From a virus: a DNA stretch of 31,030 nt. The stretch lies in the IMG/VR virus record IMGVR_UViG_3300034073_002228, positions 1 through 31,030 of that record; one strand, given 5' to 3'. The notes beneath the pieces were generated by a model that was given only the letters and a program-made list of their open reading frames with translations, was not told the DNA's origin and ran no database searches. Position 1 is the first letter of the stretch. Each line of letters begins with the position of its first letter. This document shows positions 22,925-28,946 of the stretch, in pieces. The position numbers and the translations under genes were made by a program.

Positions 22925-23220
22925 CGCCCACCCTCCCACTTCGCCTCATTTAGGACGAGGATCATCGCCTGGTAGAGGATGAAGTCGAGGATCTCCTCGG
23001 CCGCTTCGATATGAAGCCAGCCGATGTCGTCGGTGTTCTGTAGCCATGCGCCGCCGTGTTCGGCTTCGCCTTTGCGGAACTTCCGCTCGAGGTGCGCGTT
23101 TAGGTCGGGATGTTCGAGGATCTGGCCGAGCGCGCTCCTGGCGGTTTCGATGGCGTCGGGGATGGTGCGTTCGATGATGGGCCAGACGTCGCGCCGGGCG
23201 CGGAGCTCGTCGATGTTCAT
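22921..23220 (-). CDS. Helical protein with a weak MazG-like pattern, 99 aa
   Basis: The 99-residue protein begins MNIDELRARRDVWPIIERTI and carries KFRKGEAEHGGAWLQN and HIEAAEEILDFILYQAMIL. The arrangement K..GE..HG......E..EE..D...Y resembles phage MazG-like or related all-alpha nucleotide hydrolases, but the classical ExxE...ExxD set is not complete, so function is uncertain. It lies in the middle of the replication operon, overlapping the next gene by ATGA and its upstream neighbour by ATGA. If the resemblance holds, it would act on the nucleotide pool during phage DNA synthesis. Confidence 0.7.
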   Translation of the reverse strand: MNIDELRARRDVWPIIERTIPDAIETARSALGQILEHPDLNAHLERKFRKGEAEHGGAWLQNTDDIGWLHIEAAEEILDFILYQAMILVLNEAKWEGGR

Positions 23221-23432
23221 GCGGCGCGGACGGGCTTCTCTGCGGGCATGAGGACATAATGATCGTTGCGGATTCTCATGACTCCGTACGTTTCTGTGAA
23301 TGCGCGGATCAGCAGGAGGGAGAGTTCGTGCCGATCGGTGGCGTGGATGTCATAGCCTCGGTCGAGTTCCCACTCGCCGATCACGTCATGGACGACGTAT
23401 TCGGGATCGGGGAATCGTTCGGTCCTGGGCAT
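23217..23432 (-). CDS. Unknown protein, 71 aa
   Basis: The protein MPRTERFPDPEYVVHDVIGE and onward contains WELDRGYDIHATDRHELSLL, a helix with LLIRAFTETYG and a C-terminal RIRNDHYVLMPAEKPVRAA. I do not recognise it. The start at 23432 has an excellent GGAGGT site seven bases ahead, so I prefer it to the longer open frame that extends to 23942 within the neighbouring gene. It overlaps the next gene by ATGA. Mixed alpha-beta composition and small size suit a small regulatory or nucleotide-binding protein, without further evidence. Confidence 0.75.
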   Translation of the reverse strand: MPRTERFPDPEYVVHDVIGEWELDRGYDIHATDRHELSLLLIRAFTETYGVMRIRNDHYVLMPAEKPVRAA

Positions 23433-23437
23433 GGTGT

Positions 23438-23518
23438 TTACCTCCGGGGGTCTCGTAGGATGACGGCGAGGATGATCGCGATACCGAGAAAGATGATCGC
23501 GTCGAGGCTGAGGCTCAT
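23438..23518 (-). CDS. Membrane peptide, 26 aa
   Basis: The 27-codon frame encodes MSLSLDAIIFLGIAIILAVI followed by LRDPRR: one membrane span with a basic end. Its ATG overlaps the stop of the transglycosylase-like gene (ATGA). The last codons contain the GGAGGT ribosome binding site of the next gene. Conserved-looking overlap and a clear topology support translation even though the gene is very short. It might form a membrane complex with the anchored transglycosylase-like protein, or act like a small holin or antiholin. That is inference. Confidence 0.6.
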   Translation of the reverse strand: MSLSLDAIIFLGIAIILAVILRDPRR

Positions 23519-24123
23519 CGCCACACGACCGTTCGGTTGTCGTACAGGACGCCGCCGAAGCCGATCTTGCGGGAGCAGTCCCAGAAGGTCGCGCCGCCGC
23601 CGACGCCGTAGATATTCCGGTAGTACTTGTAGGCGCGCCATGCGGTGCGGATCTGCTGCGCGGGCGTCGCCTTCGTCGGGTCCTTCGGCGTGCCCTTCGG
23701 ACGGAACTGTTCGTGATGGACTTGCATGATGCCGAGGCCTCCGGGCCATGTCTTGCCGGGATAGGCGTCCCATTTGATGCTGGCGTAGTAGCCGAGGCCG
23801 GAGGGCGCGGGCTGTTCGCATTGGCCGATCTTGATGATGGCGCGGATGATGTCGGGGTGCGGCATGCGCGGTTCGCGTTCCTTTCCGCCGTGGAGTGTGC
23901 GGTGTATCTTCGACGCTTTCGTGTCGTGACTGCCGTATGCACGTTCCGCTCCGATCGCTCCGGCAGCGATCAGGAGCATGCCGGCGATGAAGCCGATGAC
24001 GAAGCCTCGCGTCCACGCCCGGTCGATGGCTTTCTTCCGTGCCTGGGCGCGGTTGTAGCCGATGAGGATGCCCGTGTCGCGGGCGAGGCTGCGGTCGCGT
24101 TGGTTCTGTTCTTCGGTGAGCAT
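23515..24123 (-). CDS. Membrane-anchored lytic transglycosylase-like protein, 202 aa
   Basis: The protein has a cytosolic basic start (residues 1-38), one membrane span (about 40-58, FVIGFIAGMLLIAAGAIGAE) and an outside domain. This holds IIRAIIKIGQCEQPAPSGLG, YPGKTWPGGLGIMQVHHEQF, a helix PAQQIRTAWRAYKYY and a late WDCSRKIGF. The pattern (catalytic Glu103 after a cysteine, GGLGIMQ turn, helix after) is that of goose lysozyme/Rpf-type transglycosylases. Cys102 and Cys173 could be paired. GGAGGA precedes the ATG. The gene is in the replication operon, not the lysis cassette, so wall remodelling early in infection or exclusion of other phages are options. Confidence 0.75.
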   Translation of the reverse strand: MLTEEQNQRDRSLARDTGILIGYNRAQARKKAIDRAWTRGFVIGFIAGMLLIAAGAIGAERAYGSHDTKASKIHRTLHGGKEREPRMPHPDIIRAIIKIGQCEQPAPSGLGYYASIKWDAYPGKTWPGGLGIMQVHHEQFRPKGTPKDPTKATPAQQIRTAWRAYKYYRNIYGVGGGATFWDCSRKIGFGGVLYDNRTVVWR

Positions 24124-24172
24124 GATGTCCTCCGAGTGATGGGGTCGGGGAGTCTATACGACGCGGCGGGGA

Positions 24173-24676
24173 TTACTCCTCCGCGTCGAGTCGAGCAGCT
24201 GCGATGGCGATGCAGATCGCGTCCGCCGTGTCCTGATCGTCGACGATTCCGTACTGTTTCCGGTACTGATTCGCGTACTCGAGGCTCGCATCCTTGCCGC
24301 GTCCGCTTATGCCGCAGAGGCTCCGCCACGTCGCCGCCGGCATGCGCGTGAGACTGACGTACGGATATGAGACGATCGCCCACGCTTCGACATGACCGAT
24401 CGTCCTAGCGAGGTCGAGGCTGCCCTTCTTATTCGGGCCGAGGTACGAGTCTTCGATGGCGATCCGATGTAGGTCGCGATGGTGGACTCGTTCGGCGGTT
24501 CGGATCGCGTCCCGAATGTGGAGCCACGCCTCGCGCCGGTCTCGGATGTCTCGAATCTTGTCGACGTGCCATGTGTCGGCGAGGATGATATCCCCGGCGA
24601 TGTTGACGGCCCATCCGATGCGTCGCGGACTCGCGTCGATCCCGACGGTGAGTAGGTCAGGATCGACGCGAATCAC
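24173..24676 (-). CDS. RuvC-like Holliday junction resolvase, 167 aa
   Basis: RNase H-fold nuclease of 167 residues. The acidic set is seen at LTVGIDASPRRIGWAV (Asp14), IAIEDSYLGPNKKGSLDLAR (Glu75) and VDDQDTADAICIAIAA (Asp149, Asp152 region), as in RuvC. Family members cut four-way junctions in recombination and before packaging. GTG at 24676 lies four bases after the stop of the upstream gene, with no clear ribosome binding site. In this operon it would resolve branched replication intermediates. The basic N-terminal half of the acceptor loop (GPNKKGS) is intact. Confidence 0.87.
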   Translation of the reverse strand: MIRVDPDLLTVGIDASPRRIGWAVNIAGDIILADTWHVDKIRDIRDRREAWLHIRDAIRTAERVHHRDLHRIAIEDSYLGPNKKGSLDLARTIGHVEAWAIVSYPYVSLTRMPAATWRSLCGISGRGKDASLEYANQYRKQYGIVDDQDTADAICIAIAAARLDAEE

Positions 24677-24680
24677 GATA

Positions 24681-25199
24681 CTAGACGAGCCTCGCGTCGA
24701 CCTTGAGCGAGCGCCGCTTCTCGGGGAGGAGATCCTCGAGGTCGGCGGCGATGCTTGCGGGCGCGTCTTCGGCGTACTGGCTGATCTTCGCAGGCGTCAC
24801 GTGCGCCTGCATGGGTGCGACGTTATCGACGGCTTCCCATGGGATCGTGCCGTCCGCCGCGTGCTTCTCGAGGACGTCACGGATACGCTGCGCCGTCGTG
24901 CCGCTGATGCTGCCGCGGCTGACGGATTCGCGTGCCGTGCCGTACTCCGTATCGATCGGACCTGCGAGGGTGCGGACTCGCTGGGCGAGTTCGGTCTCGG
25001 CGATCCGCATCATCTCGCCCGCGATCCTGCGGAGCTCTTGCGCCATGATGACCCACGCGACGAGATCGACGTTCTCCGCCTCGGCGGGCGTGATGATCTC
25101 GCCCCGCTGGGAGAGGAGCGCGCCGTCATGTACGAATGCTTCGATGTCGGCGACGGGTCCCATGATCGCGGGACGATGAACGAGCGCACGGTCAGGCAT
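24681..25199 (-). CDS. Unknown protein of the replication operon, 172 aa
   Basis: Starts at ATG 25199, sharing a base with the stop of the SSB-like gene (TGATG). The protein (MPDRALVHRPAIMGPVADIE) contains a helical middle LVAWVIMAQELRRIAGEMMR, SRGSISGTTAQRIRDVLEKH and a C-terminal LEDLLPEKRRSLKVDARLV. I do not recognise it as a known fold. The position after the SSB-like gene and before the resolvase is that of recombination or replication accessory proteins in small phages. The frame is open upstream to 25340, but that would lie fully inside the neighbour, so the short form is chosen. Confidence 0.75.
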   Translation of the reverse strand: MPDRALVHRPAIMGPVADIEAFVHDGALLSQRGEIITPAEAENVDLVAWVIMAQELRRIAGEMMRIAETELAQRVRTLAGPIDTEYGTARESVSRGSISGTTAQRIRDVLEKHAADGTIPWEAVDNVAPMQAHVTPAKISQYAEDAPASIAADLEDLLPEKRRSLKVDARLV

Positions 25200-25636
25200 C
25201 AGAACGGCAGATCGTCGTCGGCGGTCGAGGTCATCTCCCGCTTCTCCGCGTCGCGCTGCGCCGGATTCGGAGCGGGGATGCTCTTCGCCTGCGTCGGCTC
25301 GGCGGTGAGTGTCCAGCCGCTGCGCGTGCCGTTCTCCCACCGGCCGAGGTAGAACGGGCCGGCCGCGTCCCCGCCGTTGGCGAGATGCTGGCTGATCTTT
25401 CGCGCCTGCTCCTTGCGAGCCTCGGATACGCCGAACGCGAGACGCGCGTCGTCCATGTCCTTCCGTCGGATCGTGAAGATCGTCTGCGGGCCGAACTGTC
25501 CCTCGGCCTCGGCGACCGCGCCGACGATGTAGAACGGGATCTGCTTCTCATGGAGTTGCGCCTTCTCCTCGGCTCCGACGTAGACGAGTCCGTCTCCGTC
25601 GCCGAGGATGTCAGACGCGGGGATGATGGTAGCCAT
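25199..25636 (-). CDS. Single-stranded DNA-binding-like protein, 145 aa
   Basis: The 145-residue protein from ATG 25636 begins MATIIPASDILGDGDGLVYV and shows strands such as KQIPFYIVGAVAEAEG, QTIFTIRRKDM and a C-terminal disordered tail ending TADDDLPF. That tip is the signature of bacterial and phage SSB proteins, which use D-D-D-(I/L)-P-F to bind partners. The middle is not an obvious OB-fold match, so I call it SSB-like. It is the first gene of the minus-strand replication operon, consistent with an early, abundant ssDNA protein. AAAGGA precedes the ATG. The frame is open upstream to 25939, but no good start lies there. Confidence 0.7.
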   Translation of the reverse strand: MATIIPASDILGDGDGLVYVGAEEKAQLHEKQIPFYIVGAVAEAEGQFGPQTIFTIRRKDMDDARLAFGVSEARKEQARKISQHLANGGDAAGPFYLGRWENGTRSGWTLTAEPTQAKSIPAPNPAQRDAEKREMTSTADDDLPF

Positions 25637-25713
25637 AGTGCCGTCCTTTCGTGGTTGTGGCTTGATGGCACCGGGCAGGGTACGGAGCGCGTCGGACGTG
25701 ACCTTATGACGAC

Positions 25714-25756
25714 TTGCGTCTAACCACTTGACAAGTGGGCGGGGATGCTTCATAGT
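25714..25756 (+). promoter_or_regulatory. Promoter of the 25763 gene (TTGACA - 17 nt - CATAGT)
   Basis: TTGCGTCTAA (25714), then TTGACA at 25728-25733, a 17-base spacer, and CATAGT at 25751-25756. Six bases later comes ATGGCAACCATC. The TTGCGTCTAA..C.CTTGACA block recurs at 26021-26040 with identical spacing, so both promoters are copies of one element. Confidence 0.8.
25724..25738. promoter_or_regulatory. Palindromic operator candidate CCACTTGACAAGTGG
   Basis: CCACTTG and CAAGTGG are perfect inverted arms around one base, and the palindrome covers the plus-strand -35 box. On the minus strand the same bases read TTGTCA. It lies in the gap between the two divergent operons, where a repressor could act on both. 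It is absent from the second copy of the promoter. Confidence 0.5.
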
Positions 25757-25762
25757 TCTCGC

Positions 25763-25972
25763 ATGGCAACCATCACCGCCAACAAGGAGAGCGTCATGGC
25801 CAGTCCCTTCCAGATCCTGTCCCTCGATAGCGATTGCGGTCGCTACAGCGTCACCCTCAAGGGTTCGACGTGGTTCCTCGTCAACAAGGAGACCAGCGAG
25901 AAGAATCGCCTCTCCGAGAACATGGAGGACGCGCTGCACATCGCGCGGACCTTCATCCGCGACGATTCGTAG
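25763..25972 (+). CDS. Small early protein A, 69 aa (58 aa from the internal start)
   Basis: The protein reads MASPFQILSLDSDCGRYSVT with LKGSTWFLVNKETSEKNRLS and ends HIARTFIRDDS; the longer form adds MATITANKESV. Two starts compete: ATG 25763, six bases after a -10 box and thus possibly leaderless, and ATG 25796 with AAGGAG seven bases ahead. Both are in frame. The first 11 codons match those of the next plus-strand gene at nucleotide level. I do not recognise the family. It is the first gene of the plus-strand operon, ends at a strong terminator, and is likely an abundant early protein, for example a host-takeover or regulatory factor. Confidence 0.75.
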   Translation: MATITANKESVMASPFQILSLDSDCGRYSVTLKGSTWFLVNKETSEKNRLSENMEDALHIARTFIRDDS

Positions 25973-25985
25973 CGGACTCGGAATC

Positions 25986-26018
25986 GCCCCGTCGGTCTTC
26001 GGATCGGCGGGGCTTTTT
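25986..26018 (+). terminator. Rho-independent terminator
   Basis: GCCCCGTCGGTC pairs with GATCGGCGGGGC around a TTCG tetraloop, 12 pairs including two G-T, followed by TTTTT and CTTT. It ends the transcript of the first plus-strand gene. Directly downstream the second promoter begins. Confidence 0.93.
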
Positions 26019-26020
26019 CT

Positions 26021-26063
26021 TTGCGTCTAATCCCTTGACATCCTGCCGGATCGCGTCTATCTT
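26021..26063 (+). promoter_or_regulatory. Promoter of the 26070 gene (TTGACA - 17 nt - TATCTT)
   Basis: TTGCGTCTAA is followed by TTGACA at 26035-26040, a 17-base spacer and TATCTT at 26058-26063. The ATGGCAACCATCACCG leader begins six bases after. It copies the promoter at 25714-25756, with the upstream element, spacings and initial sequence conserved and the 17-base spacer diverged. Confidence 0.8.
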
Positions 26064-26069
26064 ATTGAC

Positions 26070-26543
26070 ATGGCAACCATCACCGACCAAAAGGACGAAG
26101 CCATGACCACGATCACCTGGACCGATCTGCGCTTCATCGGCGAAGAGCCGAACCGCTTCGCCATCGCTGGCGACTACACCGTCCACGAGCGCCTCGTTCC
26201 GAAGCCGGGACAGGACATCCGCGACGCTCACATCCGCTTCGACGTGTCGACGCAGATCGATGGCGATGAGGTCATCATCGCCAAGGGCATTTTCTATGAT
26301 GAGGTGATGCGGATCGTGCGCGGCGAGCAGGAGGAGGTCGACACGAACCTGAACGCCTTCGTCCACTCCGACGACTTTGCGACGATCGCGATGACGCCGG
26401 ATCAGTTGGAGATGCTCCGCACGATACTCGACATCGCCAGCGCTGATGAGACGGGCGACGACGAGGAGCGCGAGCAGGTCGCTACGTTCGCGGACGCGCT
26501 GTACCGGACCATCGCCGCCGCGCTCGCGCAGGCGTCCTCGTGA
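26070..26543 (+). CDS. Small early protein B, 157 aa (146 aa from the internal start)
   Basis: After the MATITDQKDEA leader peptide the protein continues MTTITWTDLRFIGEEPNRFA and later has TQIDGDEVIIAKGIFYDEVM, FATIAMTPDQLEMLRTILDI and an acidic stretch DETGDDEERE. I do not recognise it. The ATG at 26070 is six bases from a -10 box; the in-frame ATG at 26103 has AAAGGA in front. The same two-start layout as in the first gene supports dual initiation or one of the two. Its stop overlaps the GTG of the methyltransferase (GTGA), so the two are co-translated. Its job may be linked to DNA modification or to early host control. Confidence 0.8.
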   Translation: MATITDQKDEAMTTITWTDLRFIGEEPNRFAIAGDYTVHERLVPKPGQDIRDAHIRFDVSTQIDGDEVIIAKGIFYDEVMRIVRGEQEEVDTNLNAFVHSDDFATIAMTPDQLEMLRTILDIASADETGDDEEREQVATFADALYRTIAAALAQASS

Positions 26544-27838
26544 CGCTGACGGTCGGCAGCACCTTTACGGGTGTCGGCGGCGCGGACCTCGGCCTGGAAT
26601 GGGCCGGATTCCGCGTCGCCTGGCAATGCGAACTCGACCCGTGGAAGCAGAGCATCCTCCGGGCGCATTGGCCAGACGTGCCGCTGCATGACGACATCAC
26701 GACCCTACGAGACCCAGAACCCGTCGACCTTATGATCGGCGGGTTTCCGTGTCAGGACTTGTCCGTGGCGGGCAAGCGGAAAGGATTCACCGGTGAACGA
26801 TCCGTCCTCGCGTTCGACTTCCTCCGAGTCGCCGAATCTGTTCGACCCCGATGGCTTCTCCTGGAGAACGTACCGGGCCTCCTGTCAAGTAATCGCGGAC
26901 GAGACTTCGCCCGACTCGTCGATGAAGTGGTCGCGCTGGGGTATGGCGTGGGATGGCGGGTGCTCGATGCCCGCTACTTCAACGTCCCGCAGCGCCGCCG
27001 ACGAGTCTTCCTCGTCGCCCATCGAGCCGACCTTGCGGATGATCCTGGAGCCGCGAGTGAGCGAGCGTTACGCGCTCTCCGCGAAAGCGGCAGCGGGGAT
27101 TCTACGCCGGGTTGGCCGCCGCGGACGGACGCTACCGCCGGAGCTAGAGCGGGCGCTGCGCTCGGTGGCGGAGACGCTCTAGGTTTTTACTCGAAGGGCG
27201 GCGCGATGGATGGCTTCGCAAGCTACGGGAATGCTTCTGGTCCGCTCATGCTGACGAATCCGATGGCCGTCTCCTACCGGAAGAGTAAGCGGGCGCAGAC
27301 GGATCAGGATGATGAGTCCTGGGTCGAGGCGGATGAGACGAACACGCTGAACCGGTTCGACACGGGCGACACGCGCGCGACGCAACTAATCGCAGCAACC
27401 CTCACGCGCGGTGGACATCCCAATAGCAACGCGCCAGGGCGTCGGAAAGAGGACGACGTAAATCTCGTCGCGGAGACGGCGAGCACGCTGCAACGAGCGG
27501 GCGGCGAGCGTGGTCAACGCATCGACGCGGAAGGCGCGGCCGGTGGGCATCTGATCCCATTCAACGCCGAGTTTTCCAATCAAGCGCAGCCGGGCGGAGA
27601 TCAGATGCACACGCTCGACAAGAATCCGAACGCGGCGATCGCGTCGGAGATGAGCGTCCGCCGTTTGACTCCGGTCGAGTGCGAGCGGCTCATGGGATGG
27701 CCGGACAACTGGACGGCACCCGAAGGCGTCAAAGCGCCCGACGGGAAGAGGTACGCGGCATGCGGCGACGGGATCGTCTCGTGGGTCGCGTACTGGATCG
27801 GGCAACGTATCCGAATGATCGAGGAGGAGAACCGATGA
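26540..27838 (+). CDS. DNA (cytosine-5) methyltransferase, 432 aa
   Basis: C5 methyltransferase with the motifs in order: SAM site TFTGVGGADLGLEWAGF (motif I), catalytic GGFPCQDLSVAG (Cys71, motif IV), LLLENVPG with Glu109 (motif VI), NVPQRRRRVFLVAH (motif VIII), then a long variable target-recognition part, SVRRLTPVECERLMGWPDNW, and AACGDGIVSWVAYWIGQRI (motif X). It adds methyl groups to cytosine at C5; the target site is not known. GTG start overlaps the previous stop by GTGA. No restriction enzyme is nearby, so it likely protects phage DNA or changes host expression. The part from codon 85 to 214 also encodes another protein in the +1 frame. Confidence 0.95.
   Translation: MTLTVGSTFTGVGGADLGLEWAGFRVAWQCELDPWKQSILRAHWPDVPLHDDITTLRDPEPVDLMIGGFPCQDLSVAGKRKGFTGERSVLAFDFLRVAESVRPRWLLLENVPGLLSSNRGRDFARLVDEVVALGYGVGWRVLDARYFNVPQRRRRVFLVAHRADLADDPGAASERALRALRESGSGDSTPGWPPRTDATAGARAGAALGGGDALGFYSKGGAMDGFASYGNASGPLMLTNPMAVSYRKSKRAQTDQDDESWVEADETNTLNRFDTGDTRATQLIAATLTRGGHPNSNAPGRRKEDDVNLVAETASTLQRAGGERGQRIDAEGAAGGHLIPFNAEFSNQAQPGGDQMHTLDKNPNAAIASEMSVRRLTPVECERLMGWPDNWTAPEGVKAPDGKRYAACGDGIVSWVAYWIGQRIRMIEEENR
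26793..27182 (+). CDS. Nested overlapping gene inside the methyltransferase gene, 129 aa
   Basis: In the +1 frame within the methyltransferase, GTG 26793 opens a frame of 129 codons that stops right after the region of motif VIII. AAAGGA lies 7 nt ahead. The product reads SWRTYRASCQVIADETSPDS, then SMKWSRWGMAWDGGCSMPAT and ends with RYALSAKAAAGILRRVGRRG and TLPPELERALRSVAE. I recall this ending, RY.LS.KA..GILRR...RG..LP..L..AL, and the W.R.GM.WDG.C motif from phage proteins encoded next to cytosine methyltransferases. A chance frame is unlikely to show a full family pattern. Function unknown; a partner of the methyltransferase is plausible. No search was possible. Confidence 0.7.
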   Translation: MNDPSSRSTSSESPNLFDPDGFSWRTYRASCQVIADETSPDSSMKWSRWGMAWDGGCSMPATSTSRSAADESSSSPIEPTLRMILEPRVSERYALSAKAAAGILRRVGRRGRTLPPELERALRSVAETL

Positions 27839-28092
27839 CGACGAGAGAACAGGCCGAGCGGCTTCTGCGGTTGGCCGAGGAGCGGCCGCTCGCGAGGCCG
27901 GATGGCCGGTCGGTGGCGGCGGCGCGTGTGTTGAATTTGTTGGACGCGGCGGATCATTTCTGGGAGCTGGCCGAGTTGGAAGAGCGTGCGGGTATGACGC
28001 GGGACGTGGTGGGCGAGTTGCAGCGTCGCGCAGTGATGTGCAGAATCGCGGCGGAGTTCGCCGCTCGAGAGATCGGAGAGGACGATGAGTGA
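27835..28092 (+). CDS. Unknown helical protein, 85 aa
   Basis: Starts at ATG 27835, overlapping the methyltransferase stop (ATGA), with GAGGAGGAG in front. The protein is helical and charged: MTTREQAERLLRLAEERPLA, AAARVLNLLDAADHFWELAE, ELEERAGMTRDVVGELQRRA. I do not recognise a named family. It overlaps the HTH gene downstream by eight bases. The all-helical build and the coupling on both sides suggest it works with its neighbours, perhaps as a small regulator; the evidence is only context. Confidence 0.75.
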   Translation: MTTREQAERLLRLAEERPLARPDGRSVAAARVLNLLDAADHFWELAELEERAGMTRDVVGELQRRAVMCRIAAEFAAREIGEDDE

Positions 28093-28330
28093 CACTCTGA
28101 AGGTTGCCGAGGCGCTTCGGAATGCGGCGGATGATCTGGTCGACGCCGAGTTCACGGTCGCGCAGCGGAAGCGTGAGCGGGACCGGTTGATCGTCGAGGC
28201 GCGGCGTGAGGGTATTCCTCTGCGGCAGATCGCGGAGACGGCGCTCGTGAGTCATCAGACGGTTGCGAATGTTGTGGCGGCTGCGGAGTTGCGCGACTCG
28301 CCCGACCAGTTGGCCGAGGTTGCGGAGTAG
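28085..28330 (+). CDS. Helix-turn-helix protein, 81 aa
   Basis: The protein has a charged N-terminal helix (TVAQRKRERDRLIVEARREG) followed by IPLRQIAETALVSHQTVANV, a classical helix-turn-helix with the turn after ETA and recognition helix SHQTVANVV. It is likely a small DNA-binding regulator of sigma-like or Trp-repressor-like type. GAGAGGAC precedes the ATG. It is the last gene before a perfect hairpin that probably ends the operon. Its target could be the divergent promoter region at 25.7 kb or the regulatory gap before the next gene, which is inference. Confidence 0.75.
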   Translation: MSDTLKVAEALRNAADDLVDAEFTVAQRKRERDRLIVEARREGIPLRQIAETALVSHQTVANVVAAAELRDSPDQLAEVAE

Positions 28331-28333
28331 GAG

Positions 28334-28374
28334 TGCCCGGTCGCGTGCGCCATCACTCGCAGGGCGACCGGGCA
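28334..28374 (+). terminator. Hairpin after the HTH gene
   Basis: TGCCCGGTCGC and GCGACCGGGCA pair perfectly over 11 bases with a 19-base loop. It is located four bases after the stop of the HTH gene. There is no T-run, so termination may be weak or need a factor. The gap to the next start at 28482 also holds a GATAAT word at 28402. Confidence 0.65.
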
Positions 28375-28401
28375 GAGTCTAGGATAGTGGCGCGGGCGGG
28401 G

Positions 28402-28407
28402 GATAAT
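28402..28407 (+). promoter_or_regulatory. Candidate -10 box GATAAT before the XRE-like gene
   Basis: GATAAT matches the consensus at five of six bases and lies about 75 bases before the ATG at 28482. No -35 box is found at the right distance. A long leader of C/T-rich DNA follows. Weak call. Confidence 0.3.
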
Positions 28408-28481
28408 GAGTGGTGGCGGCGCGAGCGTCTCCCCTCTCCCCTCCGCTCGCGTCGCCCACCATCACACGAGGAGTAGGGATC

Positions 28482-28946
28482 ATGGATAAGAGTCTGATCG
28501 GAGAGGCACTCGAGAACACGGGCATGACGTACGCGGATCTCGGCACCGCGCTCGGCATCTCGATGGGCACCGTGAACTCGAAGATGTCAGGACGCAGCCG
28601 GTTCACGTACGCGCAGGCCGAGCATCTGCGGCGCGAGTACGGGCGGGAGGGCGCGGCGCTCGTCGAAGCGTCGGAGATGATGTTCCGCGCCATCCAATCG
28701 GGCAGCGCCGAAGAACGCCGGAAGGTGACGGCGAAGGGACGCGCGCAGCTCCTCGAGGATGATGGAGTCGAGGTCGACTACTGGCCGAACGCGGACGGCA
28801 CCGTCACCCACTATGAGGACGGCGAGCCGGGCGAATGGACGATCGACGAGTGGAAGGCACGCTTCGGAATGCCCGGCATGGCGGCGGATCAGCATGGCCG
28901 GATGATGGGCTACTTCACGACCGAACCGGACTACTGCGAAGACTAG
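28482..28946 (+). CDS. XRE-like HTH transcriptional regulator, 154 aa
   Basis: The protein starts MDKSLIGEALENTGMTYADL, followed by GTALGISMGTVNSKMSGRSR, a Cro/C1-type helix-turn-helix at about residues 15-40. The rest has a helix SAEERRKVTAKGRAQLLEDD and a strand-rich C-terminus (YWPNADGTVTHYEDGEPGEW). I start at ATG 28482 with GAGGAG ahead. It stands alone after a hairpin, with its own leader, so it may be expressed independently. In a phage without integrase it could be a lytic regulator or a remnant of a lysogeny switch. Its stop overlaps by four bases the end of the convergent metallophosphoesterase gene. Confidence 0.8.
   Translation: MDKSLIGEALENTGMTYADLGTALGISMGTVNSKMSGRSRFTYAQAEHLRREYGREGAALVEASEMMFRAIQSGSAEERRKVTAKGRAQLLEDDGVEVDYWPNADGTVTHYEDGEPGEWTIDEWKARFGMPGMAADQHGRMMGYFTTEPDYCED

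Noticed and set aside
22921-23220. MazG nucleotide pyrophosphohydrolase
   Set aside because: The resemblance is limited to one helix and the ExxE...ExxD metal site is incomplete, so I kept it as unknown with a weak pattern.
28482-28946. Prophage repressor as proof of a temperate lifestyle
   Set aside because: An XRE-type regulator alone is not sufficient. No integrase, excisionase, attachment site or partition genes are seen in a complete genome.
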